Below are positions 1 through 7,894 of a DNA stretch of 64,000 nt, one piece after another; position 1 is the stretch's first letter, and every line of letters begins with the position of its first letter. Under the pieces are notes generated by a model that did not search any database, was not told where the DNA came from, and was given only the letters and a program-made list of their open reading frames with translations. A program made the translations under genes and the position numbers. The stretch comes from Kitasatospora azatica KCTC 9699 (GTDB lineage Bacteria; Actinomycetota; Actinomycetes; Streptomycetales; Streptomycetaceae), in assembly GCF_000744785.1 (NCBI RefSeq), contig NZ_JQMO01000003.1, positions 5,208,001 to 5,272,000 on the forward strand. The letters are read 5' to 3'.

Positions 1-2420
1 AGGGCCCCGAGCGCGTGCAGGATCCAGCTCTCCTTGGCGGGCAGTCCGGCCTGCCGCCACTCCTCGAACAGCGCCCAGGCGAACCCGGCGAGCGAGTCGG
101 CCCGGCAGGCCTCGATGACGACGGCGAGGCCGGGGTACGCGGCGCCGGGCTTGGAGAGCGCCAGCATGGTCAGCACATGCCGCACCGCCTCGTCCGGCAG
201 CGCCTCGCCCGAGGCGATCAGCAACTGCGGCAGCACCGCCGGCTGCACCCAGACCGGCAGTACCGGCATCCGCGCGGGAAGGGCGTTCTCCATCGGATCC
301 GCGGCCAGCACCTCGGCGACGATCTCCGCCGCCTGCTCCCCGTAGCGGGCGGCAACGGCGGCCAGCACGGGCTCGACACCCTCGCCGGTCGCGACCAGCC
401 GCAGCGCCTGTTCGGCCGCGTTCCGGGCCGGTCCGGCGGGGCCGACCGCGTCGGGAACCAGCAGCAGGGCCGCGGGTATGCCATGCCGGGCGAACCAGGA
501 ACGCGCCGTCGGCTGCACCGACTTGAGCCGCACGAAGCCGTCCGCCAGCACCCGCGCCACCTCCGCATCGAGGAACGGCAGCAACAACGGCGCGAGGTTG
601 GCCGGCTTGGCCCGCGCGGCCGCACGCACCATCGGCAACGCCGCCAAGCCGTACTTGCCGACCACGGGCTGCAGATACTCCGTCGCGCCCCACAAGTCGG
701 TGGGGCTCCACTCGGCGACGAACGGGGCGAGCTCCTCCTCGGGGCCTTGCGCCAGCAGCCGGGCCGCGTACCAGAGGCCGGAGCTGCGGCCGCTAAGTAC
801 GCGCTCCGCCTCCGCGGTCCAGTCGGTGTTCTCCGGATACTGCCACCCGGGGAAGTCGGCCCGAGCCCAGCGCTCCCGCTCGCCGGGGCGCCAGGCCAAC
901 TGCGCCGCCTCGTCCGCCTGGAGGCCGGCGAGAACTCGCGCCTTGCGGGGTACGCGCGGGCGGGTCATCCACGGCGCCGACACCAGCACCGGCGGCAGCG
1001 CTGCCGGCGCAGCCTCGGCCACCCGCTCCCGGGCACCGTCCAGGCTGGCGACCAACTCCGCTGCCGCAGCGTCGAGTCGCGGCAGTATCTCGGGCAGCCG
1101 GGCCTTGTGCAGCAGCACATGAGTGTTGAGCAGCTGCCGGGCGGCCGGCGCGTTCTTGCCGCCCTTGAGCGCCGCATCGGCGAGCAGTCGCACGGCTCGC
1201 ACCGGGTACCGCTGCATGGCGTCCTGCAGTGCGGGGCGGATGTGCTTGTCATCCAGACGGGCGACCAGCAGGTGGAACGCGTCATCGGTCGGGAACTGCG
1301 CCGCCAGTGCGGTGATCGCCCGGATCCCGTCCGCGCCGTAGGCCAGATCTATCGCGCCGCCGAGGAACGGCACGCAGGCCGTGCCGATGCCATCGGCGAG
1401 GGTCGCGACGAGTTGCACCGACCACGCGCTCCAGTACAGCTTGGGGAAGGGACCGAGCCGCTCCACCTGCGCTGGGTGGTCCAGCGCGTGCAGCAGCAGC
1501 ACCCGCAGCGCCGGCCCGTCCTCGCCGTATCCGGGCTCGTCCGCGAGGCAATCATCCACCCAGCCGGACATGCCCGGGGCGAGGTAGGCCGCGACGACCC
1601 GGCGCCGGGGAGTGGTCCGGTGGTTCGCGATCGCCGCGACGGCCTCCTGGTACACCGGCTCCTCCGCGCAGGCGAGCAGCGCACGGACCCGGTCATCCAA
1701 CTGACGCTGCGGGGAGACGTAGCGGTGTGGGTACGAGACCCGCAGCCGCAGCGCCAGGTCGTACCGCCGGGATCCTTGCTGCAGGTAATGGGTCTCGACC
1801 TCGTGCATCGCCAGCATCGCGCGGGCGGCGAAGCCCAGTCCGTGCCGGGCGACCCACGCGTCGGCGAACGGCGTGTCCTCGGTGCGGCCGTCCTGCCACT
1901 CGGGCGGCAACATGCTCGCAACGGCGGCGGCGCCCACCGGGTCCGGCTCACCAGACAGGTAAGCATGGGCGGCGCGCACCAGTTCGGGGTCGGAGTCGGC
2001 GGCAGCCAGCACCTGGGCGATCCACTCGCGGTCGTCGTCGATCCGTCGCTCCTCCTGCTCGACCGCTTCCGGGCCGGGCTGGGGCACGACCCGCACCACA
2101 CCTCCGCGGCGCGGCAGCGCCGTCTCCCGCCAGGCTTCGGGCAGCACGAAGGAGTCCTCGTCAGGCAGTTCGGTGGACGACTCGGGCTCCACAACCGGCA
2201 CGACGTCATCGGCCACCGCGACCTCGGCGTACCCCTTCCGCTCCTTCTCCGCCACCTGCTTGGCCAGGTGCGCCCGTGCCGCGGCGGTGGAGTCCAACTC
2301 CTTCACCTGGACGCGGCCCTCGGAGCCGATCCGGCCGTAGCGCACCTGCACTGACGCGCCCTCGACCGCAGCCTCCCAGAACTTCGCAGAACCGTCACCG
2401 ACGAGCTCCCAGCGCTGCAC
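1..2420 (-). CDS. WGR domain / DUF4132 protein (3' end outside window)
   Basis: The frame stays open for at least 806 residues from a GTG at 2420 and leaves the left edge, so the C-terminus is missing. A strong ribosome binding site (GGAGGTGGAGCT at 2432-2421) directly precedes the GTG and fixes the start; the nearby upstream ATG is out of frame. The first ~75 residues form a WGR domain (RWELV...KFWEA...VRYGRIGSEGRVQVKEL...A..HLAKQ..EKERKGY), a fold linked to nucleic-acid or PARP-like contexts. An acidic linker and a long helical, HEAT-like region follow, typical of bacterial WGR-DUF4132 (MolR-like) proteins. Their biochemical role is not established. The large open frame on the opposite strand is a codon-bias shadow. 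Confidence 0.8.
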   Translation of the reverse strand, partial: MQRWELVGDGSAKFWEAAVEGASVQVRYGRIGSEGRVQVKELDSTAAARAHLAKQVAEKERKGYAEVAVADDVVPVVEPESSTELPDEDSFVLPEAWRETALPRRGGVVRVVPQPGPEAVEQEERRIDDDREWIAQVLAAADSDPELVRAAHAYLSGEPDPVGAAAVASMLPPEWQDGRTEDTPFADAWVARHGLGFAARAMLAMHEVETHYLQQGSRRYDLALRLRVSYPHRYVSPQRQLDDRVRALLACAEEPVYQEAVAAIANHRTTPRRRVVAAYLAPGMSGWVDDCLADEPGYGEDGPALRVLLLHALDHPAQVERLGPFPKLYWSAWSVQLVATLADGIGTACVPFLGGAIDLAYGADGIRAITALAAQFPTDDAFHLLVARLDDKHIRPALQDAMQRYPVRAVRLLADAALKGGKNAPAARQLLNTHVLLHKARLPEILPRLDAAAAELVASLDGARERVAEAAPAALPPVLVSAPWMTRPRVPRKARVLAGLQADEAAQLAWRPGERERWARADFPGWQYPENTDWTAEAERVLSGRSSGLWYAARLLAQGPEEELAPFVAEWSPTDLWGATEYLQPVVGKYGLAALPMVRAAARAKPANLAPLLLPFLDAEVARVLADGFVRLKSVQPTARSWFARHGIPAALLLVPDAVGPAGPARNAAEQALRLVATGEGVEPVLAAVAARYGEQAAEIVAEVLAADPMENALPARMPVLPVWVQPAVLPQLLIASGEALPDEAVRHVLTMLALSKPGAAYPGLAVVIEACRADSLAGFAWALFEEWRQAGLPAKESWILHALGA

Positions 2421-2659
2421 AGCTCCACCTCCATGCCGTGGCCAGCCACCGGGTGTAGTGATCATCCGGTGATCAATGAACGAAACCCTATCGACCACCC
2501 CTGACACCTGACGCAACGTCATCGTCCCTGGTCGGCCGCCCCGCCCCGCGCGCAGCCAGGAACGGGCCCTACCGTGCCCGCCTGCTCACGCCGGCGCGGT
2601 TGCGCGCTGCGGGCGGGTCGGTCAACCAACCCGTAGCCGAATGCGGCAGGGTGGGGCCC

Positions 2660-3304
2660 ATGACGGTGCTGACCCAGACCCCGGCGGACCGGGCGATCCG
2701 CGACTGCGTCGCGCCGCTGCTGCCCGCGCGCACCAGCATGGTGCGGCTGCGTCTCCTGGGTACGGACGTCCTGCTGTTCCACCGCCTGGTACGCGACGAG
2801 CATCAGCGGCGCGAAGCCGCCGCAGCCGAGCCCGTGAACTCGATGGGTGCTCTGCAGGTCCTGCACGCTCTCCCCGCCGGGCTCCCCGTCCCGCTCGAGA
2901 CTCTCACCCGTCCCGAGCAGGCCGAGGTCCGCCGCCTCCCGTCCGGTGCCGCCCGGGTGACGGCGCGTACGGTCACCCGGTCGGCGGTGCGACCCCTCGC
3001 CGTCGACTTGGCCGTGGCCCGCGCCACGAGGACCCGGCACCCCCTGGAAGCCGCCGGGCAGTTCGCCCCGTTCTGCCGCCGCGCGATCCTCCTCAAGCAG
3101 CCGCCTGTTCGGCACGACGATCTCGTCCTGGAGGCCGCCCTCTACGGGATCGGCGTCCTCGCCCAGGATCGCGGCGGCATCCGGCTGCTCCTGGCACCGG
3201 CCGAGCACCGGCCCCAGCGGCACACCGCCGCGGCCTGGCACTTCGTCGAGGACCTCTACGAGAGGCTGAGCCCGCGCACCGAGCCGGACGCTACCGTCAG
3301 CTGA
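2660..3304 (+). CDS. hypothetical protein, 214 aa
   Basis: I do not recognise this protein. It starts MTVLTQTPADRAIRD at the ATG at 2660; an earlier in-frame ATG at 2600 lies in sequence that does not look coding. The product is helical, rich in Arg, Leu and Ala, with no signal peptide and no convincing membrane segment. Residues near 135-175 (FAPFCRRAILLKQ, LEAALYGIGVLAQDRGGIRLLL) look like a real folded core. The gene ends three bases before the end of the convergent gene at 3308, so the two form a tail-to-tail pair. The opposite-strand frame is glycine/histidine rich and looks like a shadow. Confidence 0.55.
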   Translation: MTVLTQTPADRAIRDCVAPLLPARTSMVRLRLLGTDVLLFHRLVRDEHQRREAAAAEPVNSMGALQVLHALPAGLPVPLETLTRPEQAEVRRLPSGAARVTARTVTRSAVRPLAVDLAVARATRTRHPLEAAGQFAPFCRRAILLKQPPVRHDDLVLEAALYGIGVLAQDRGGIRLLLAPAEHRPQRHTAAAWHFVEDLYERLSPRTEPDATVS

Positions 3305-3307
3305 CGG

Positions 3308-4471
3308 TCACCGCGCTGGACGGATCGCCCGAACCGCGGCACCGAGTTCCGCCCAGCGGAGCAGCTGCGGTTGCGGCTTGAAGGCTCCCGGCTGCCCGAT
3401 CGCGACGTTCACCAGTGGATAGCGTGCCACCGCCGCGCTGCACCACTGCTGCCACCATTGTTCGCGTTCGGCACCCGGAGGCTTCGCCTCCAGGGCGCGG
3501 AGCCACGACATCAGAACTGCGGTGTTGTGTCCGGCCGCCGCGACCGACTGCCCCTGAGTGGCGAATGAGTCCAAGTCCCGCCGCCCGCAGGCGGCGCAGT
3601 CGCACACCGGCACGGAGCTCGCGGCGAACCGCCTGGCGAGCGTCTGGCCGAGGAACAGTCCCATCAGTTCCGGGTACAGCACCGACGGCGACGTCACCGG
3701 CACCGACTTCTGGGCCGGCTCCCACGGCGGAACCACGTGCCGCTGCTTGCTTCCCGCCCCGTATCCGGCGAACACCGCACCGCGCGCCAACGCACCGAAT
3801 GCGGCCAGGTCCGAGCGCAACAGTGCCACCCCCGGCACCTCGGCCAGGAGCCGTACCAGCCCCTCCACCGCGCCGTGAAGTCCCGCCAGCGGATCCAACT
3901 GCCCGCCGAGCATCACCGCTTTCACCCCCGGAACGCCAGCCAACGAATCGATCAACAGGCCTAGTTGATCCGGCGCCAGCCAACCCGCATCCGCCGGCAC
4001 CACGAACACCACGCGCGGATCGTCCAGCGCCCCGACCGCCCGTGCAGCCGCTCGAAGCGCCCCGCCGTCACCGGCCCGGAGGTACCCAGTCGGGGTGAGT
4101 ACAGCGCTCGCCCCGACGGCCAACTGCTCCTGAACCGCCCTGCCGAGCGGATCGCCGAACGGCAGTTGGTCGCTCGGCTCCACGAACGGCTCCTGCTCGG
4201 TTGCCACCATGGTCTCGTAGAACGCCGGGTCAGCCAGCAGAGCCACCGGGCCGCCGCTAGATCTGAGCTCAGCCACCTTCTTCAGCGCCCCCTTGCCGGT
4301 CACGACCAGCCCGCTGCGGACAGGGTCGACCTGGTCGAGGACGTAGCCCACCCGCTGCGGCACGACGTGAACCAGCAGACGGCCGGCCAGCGGCTCGGGG
4401 ACGGACAACTGCGAGGTGGGCCCGGCGGCGGACTGAAGCTGGGCAGAAACGGGCGTCGGGGAGTCGGTCAT
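3308..4471 (-). CDS. TIM-barrel protein with tRNA-guanine-transglycosylase-like zinc site
   Basis: 387 aa from the ATG at 4471 (MTDSPTPVSAQ); a longer frame to 4582 adds residues that do not look coding. The C-terminal third has CDCAAC followed about 20 residues later by GHNTAVLMSWLRAL. This matches the arrangement of the zinc site of tRNA-guanine transglycosylases (C-x-C-x2-C then H in an HN-rich helix). Before it come barrel-like strand-helix repeats (VVFVVPADAGW, VKAVMLGGQLDPLAGL, GVALLRSDLAAFGALARGAVFAGYG). The family also includes enzymes that put 7-deazaguanines into DNA (DpdA), but no deazaguanine synthesis genes are visible here, so the substrate is open. The assignment rests on motif resemblance only. 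Confidence 0.5.
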   Translation of the reverse strand: MTDSPTPVSAQLQSAAGPTSQLSVPEPLAGRLLVHVVPQRVGYVLDQVDPVRSGLVVTGKGALKKVAELRSSGGPVALLADPAFYETMVATEQEPFVEPSDQLPFGDPLGRAVQEQLAVGASAVLTPTGYLRAGDGGALRAAARAVGALDDPRVVFVVPADAGWLAPDQLGLLIDSLAGVPGVKAVMLGGQLDPLAGLHGAVEGLVRLLAEVPGVALLRSDLAAFGALARGAVFAGYGAGSKQRHVVPPWEPAQKSVPVTSPSVLYPELMGLFLGQTLARRFAASSVPVCDCAACGRRDLDSFATQGQSVAAAGHNTAVLMSWLRALEAKPPGAEREQWWQQWCSAAVARYPLVNVAIGQPGAFKPQPQLLRWAELGAAVRAIRPAR

Positions 4472-4716
4472 GGCCTCGCCTTCGAATCGGCGGAACTGTC
4501 GACGTACTCGCTTCTCCAGTGTAGGGACGGGCCTGACAACCCCGATCGCTAACGACCAATCACACCAAGCGTTTGGCGCCAATCAGCCATTCATCGACCG
4601 GCAACTGGTCAGGCCGACCAACCCCACCGAGCGATCGGCCTATCTGAAGGCGTTGGCGGCCGTCGACCCGGCGGGACTGAACATGCGTACGTCGAGTCGC
4701 TGCGGGACTGCGAGGG

Positions 4717-5727
4717 CCCGGAACTGGGCGGCTGTGTCGACCCGACGGTCGCCGGGCACGAGGAGCTGATGGTCCTGCTCGGCATCCTCGCCAAACGCGA
4801 GGTCACCCGTGCCCGGATCCGGGTCCGCTCCGCCATGACGGTGCAGACCCGCGACCAGGGCCGCTACCTTGGGCGGACGGCCTCCCTACGGCTACCGTCT
4901 GGTGGACGCGGGCCCGCACCCCAACCGGTCCTTCGCCCGCCGCGGCGTGCGCCTGCGACGGCTGGACACCGACCCGCACACGGGCCCGATCGTGCGATGG
5001 ATCTTCGCCCAGCGCCTGGCCGGCCACAGCCTCGCCCGGATCACCCGCGCCCTGAACGACGTGCAGGTCCCGCCCCCGTCCGCCGTCGACCCGGACCGCA
5101 ACCCGCACCGCGACGGCCGACACTGGCAGGTCCCCACCGTGCGGGCCATCCTGGCGAACCCTCGCTACACCGGCCGCCAGGTCTGGAACCGCCGCGCACC
5201 GACCGCGAGCTGATCGACCCGGACAACACCACCCTCGGCCACCGCGACATCATGCGCTGGAACACCCCCGACGACTGGGCCGTCTCCCACAAACAGGCAC
5301 ACCCGGCCCTGGTCAGCGAGAGCGACTTCGTCGCCGCCCAGCACATCCGCGTGACCCGAGAAGTGACACCGGGCCGCACGTACCGGCTGGCCGGAATCCT
5401 GCACTGCGGCCTTTGCGCCCGCCGGATGGACTCCCACTGGACCCACCAACGCCCCGGCTACCGCTGCCGCCACGGCCACAACAGCGCCACCACCCCGCAG
5501 TCAGACCGGCCACGCAACGCGTACGTGCGAGAGGACCAGATCCTCGCCCACCTTCCGGCTCTTGTCTTGCGCGTCACGGGTGCAGTCGGGGGCATGGCGG
5601 TGAGCCGCCCACCGCCAGCGACGCCGTCGAGTACCTGCGTGCCAGCGGCATCACGCTGACGTATGACGCGGTCTCCAAGGCCTTGACCGCTGGCACTGAG
5701 CGAGCGGAGAGGATCCTGATTGGCTGA
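4717..5727 (+). pseudogene. serine recombinase copy 1, 5'-truncated and frameshifted
   Basis: The sequence from CCCGGAACTGGGCGGC (4717) to the stop at 5727 matches recombinase copies at 33.6-35.0 and 42.2-43.6 kb. The catalytic resolvase domain (about the first 150 residues) is missing; homology begins inside it and joins unrelated DNA at 4717. Against the intact copy there is an extra base near 4869 (CTTGGGC for CTGGGC), a lost base near 5191 (CCGCCGCGC for CCGCCAGCGC) and another lost base near 5590. The recombinase domain (RPPYGYRLVDAG), the zinc ribbon (CGLCARRMDSHW...YRCRHG) and the C-terminus (TERAERILIG) can all be read in successive frames. It cannot make an active enzyme. Confidence 0.9.
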
Positions 5728-5775
5728 TATTCCAGCAGGACATGCGACGAGCTGAGGACGATGTGGAACGACGGA

Positions 5776-5808
5776 CGCCCGCACCTGGCCGAAGGCCTGG
5801 AACGGGCG
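5776..5808 (+). terminator. conserved hairpin after recombinase copy 1
   Basis: CGCCCG and CGGGCG arms enclose CCTGGCC-gaa-GGCCTGG, giving a strong nested hairpin about 50 bp after the recombinase stop. The identical 33 bases follow copies 2 and 3, so it travels with the gene. A terminator is the simplest reading, but no clear U-tract follows and a role at the element end is possible. Confidence 0.45.
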
Positions 5809-6090
5809 CCAAACCACGGCGCTCGGAAACCGAGCACTGCGGGGAAAGAGTGTGTCCGAGACCGAGTTGAACCATATCTACATCCCGTCGCTGCGCGGGG
5901 AACTGCCGTTGGCGTAGCGGTTGGCGTGGCCGGTGGAGCGCCGCTCCTGAGCCGTTGCACGAGTGGTTGGCCGTCTCCCGCCCGCGAAGCCGGGCCGTGG
6001 GGGGCGAGTGTGGGCTGCATCGCCATCGGGCTGAACGAGTTCGAGCGCGACGAGCCGGGTACAGGGTTGCGCGGTCACCATGTCATTACG
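5809..6090. other. recombinase 3' flank; no gene recognised
   Basis: An imperfect hairpin around CTCGGAAACCGAG (5822-5834) is followed by TGTGTCCGAG (5851-5860), also found after every other recombinase copy or remnant. From 5851 to about 5920 the sequence aligns, at roughly 70 percent by eye, with 27108-27177, including CTGCGCGGG.AACTG and a TAG. Open frames here read as low-complexity shadow sequence. The IS701-family element begins at 6091. Confidence 0.5.
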
Positions 6091-7489
6091 ATCGGACAGG
6101 GCTCGGTCATGATTCTCGACCTATTCGGCCAAGTAGCTGACTGACTATGGCCGTTGGGGCGATGGTCAATCCATGGAGCTACAGGCCATGCCCGCGCTGG
6201 ACGCGGACCTCGCGGAGTTCACCGGTGACATCTTCAAGTACCTGGCCTATGAGGGCCAACGCAGGTATGGACAGCAGTACTTGCGGGGGTTGATGCTCGA
6301 CGGCAAACGCAAGTCGGTGGAGCCGATGGCTGAGCGCCTGGGCATCCCACGACAGAATCTGGGCCACTTCGTCGCCCAGTCCACCTGGGACTACTCCGAG
6401 GTGATGCGACGGGTTGCGGCGCGGGCGGTCAATGTCATCTCACCGTCGGCCTGGCTGATCGACGACCATCCGTTCGTCCGCTACGGCCACGGCACTGCGG
6501 GGGCGATCGTGCAGCACTGCGGCGAACGCAACCAGCACTTGTGCCAGGTCGGAGTGTCCGTGCACGCGGTGTCCGGGCGAGGGTCGACCCCGCTGCACTG
6601 GCGCCTGTTCCTTCCACAGAAGTGGGCAGAGGATCCGGTGCAGTGCGCGAAGGCCGGGGTCCCGCCCGGGCTCGCGCACCGCACCAAGCAGCAGATCGCC
6701 CTGGACCTGCTCGACGAACTCGCCGAATGGGGGAACGCCCCGCCTCTGGTCATCGCCGACAGTGACTACGGCACCAACGTCGCGTTCCGGACCGGGCTCA
6801 CAGCCCGCGACATCCGCTGGCTGCTGGCAGTCCAGGGGGACACGGTGGTCCCGCCTGCCACGGGTACGCCGGTCACCGCCTGGGCGAAACGACGCCCCAC
6901 CGTCTCCGTCGACACCCTCGCCGGGGCCAACCGGCACCGGGCCACCCGATTCATCGACCGCGCCAAGACCGCGAGCCACCGAGCCCGCTCTGGCTGGTTC
7001 GCCGCCATTCCCGTGCACATCGCCGGCATCATCGAACGCGGACACGTCGCGGAAACCGACAGCCGGCTCCTGCCCCAGCGCACCCTGCTGGTTCAGTGGC
7101 GGCGCAAGAACGGCGGAGGGGTGTTCCGCTCCTGGATCACCGACCTGCCCCCGGATACTCCACTGTCGGCCCTGGTCAGGCACGCCACCAGCCGCTGGCG
7201 TATCGAGACCGACTACCGCGAGATGGAGCAGGCCCTGGGTCTGGGAGACTACGAGGGCCGGACCTACCGCGGATTCCACCACCACGTCACCCTGGTGTCA
7301 GCCGCGCACCTGTTCTGCCTGGAACAGCGCCTCAACCCAAAAGATCAGGACACGCCCTGAGCCTGTATCAGGTCGTGTCCTTCCTACAGATCGCGCTGAT
7401 CACCACCCTGTGGCGTTGCCCGGCCTGCCACCGAAACCCGAACGACCTCACCGGCCTTGGTCAAGGACCATGACCGAGCCCTGTCGGAT
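6091..7489 (+). mobile_element. IS701-family insertion sequence
   Basis: The ends form an inverted repeat: ATCGGACAGGGCTCGGTCAT at the left (6091-6110) and ATCCGACAGGGCTCGGTCAT when the right end (7489-7470) is read inward. Weaker matching continues for about ten more bases (GATTCTCGACC against GGTCCTTGACC). The element is about 1.4 kb with a single transposase gene. The bases flanking the two ends do not form an obvious short target duplication, which could reflect later rearrangement. Confidence 0.8.
6173..7360 (+). CDS. IS701-family DDE transposase, C-terminus probably frameshifted
   Basis: 395 aa from the ATG at 6173. Family features are DDHPFVRYG, the second acidic motif in LVIADSDYGTNVAFR, and the C-terminal block RWRIETDYREMEQALGLGDYEGRTYRGFHHH, as in DDE_5 transposases. 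The frame ends early at 7360 (LNPKDQDTP). One frame over, directly after that point, the sequence reads ALSLYQVVSFLQ...LWRCPACHR, which is the usual IS701 C-terminus. A one-base slip near the A-run at about 7340 therefore probably removed the last ~35 residues. Whether the enzyme still works is unclear. Confidence 0.8.
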   Translation: MELQAMPALDADLAEFTGDIFKYLAYEGQRRYGQQYLRGLMLDGKRKSVEPMAERLGIPRQNLGHFVAQSTWDYSEVMRRVAARAVNVISPSAWLIDDHPFVRYGHGTAGAIVQHCGERNQHLCQVGVSVHAVSGRGSTPLHWRLFLPQKWAEDPVQCAKAGVPPGLAHRTKQQIALDLLDELAEWGNAPPLVIADSDYGTNVAFRTGLTARDIRWLLAVQGDTVVPPATGTPVTAWAKRRPTVSVDTLAGANRHRATRFIDRAKTASHRARSGWFAAIPVHIAGIIERGHVAETDSRLLPQRTLLVQWRRKNGGGVFRSWITDLPPDTPLSALVRHATSRWRIETDYREMEQALGLGDYEGRTYRGFHHHVTLVSAAHLFCLEQRLNPKDQDTP

Positions 7490-7511
7490 AATCTGGCGAG
7501 TGTTGGGGTGA

Positions 7512-7861
7512 TTGCTGAGTGTAGCTGGGGGGCGAGTGTCGGGGCTGGGGTTGGCGGAGCGGCTGGTTGGGCTGCACGCCGGGCAGGCTGACGGTCTCAG
7601 GGTGGTAGCGGAGTTTCGGTGGAGTGTGGTGTTGGTGCCGACGCAAGGCGGGGAGCCGTTGGCAGGGGGCATTCAGTGGTTGTACGCATACGCGCTGAGC
7701 AACACGGCGAATGGGATCGGCGACGCGATCGCGGAGTTGAAGAAGCTGCGGTGGCCGCGTTGACGGGGACCTCGGATGCGAACAAGGCGGAGCAGCAGCG
7801 GTTGCTGGAGGAGTCGAAGCGGCTGCGGGCGATGGCCAACGGGCAGGGCGGCCAGGGCTGA
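7512..7861 (+). pseudogene. frameshifted small gene before the RHS toxin
   Basis: Two frames carry plausible coding sequence. The first (7512-7763) reads QWLYAYALSNTANGIGDAIAELKKL. The second, from about 7755 to the stop at 7861, reads LTGTSDANKAEQQRLLEESK. The second looks like the tail of the small helical proteins that often precede WXG/RHS genes in streptomycetes; the switch point is near 7750. Insertion of the neighbouring IS701 element probably removed the 5' part. It lies 33 bp before the RHS gene and may once have been its secretion partner, which is an inference from position. Confidence 0.4.
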
Positions 7862-7894
7862 TGGGGTTGCGGGGTTGATGGGGGAGCGGGGTTG

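Noticed and set aside
15..2354. 779-codon plus-strand open frame
   Set aside because: It is antisense to the WGR-DUF4132 gene. Its sequence is rich in Arg, Gly, His and Gln with no domain, and the minus strand has a strong ribosome binding site and a real WGR domain.
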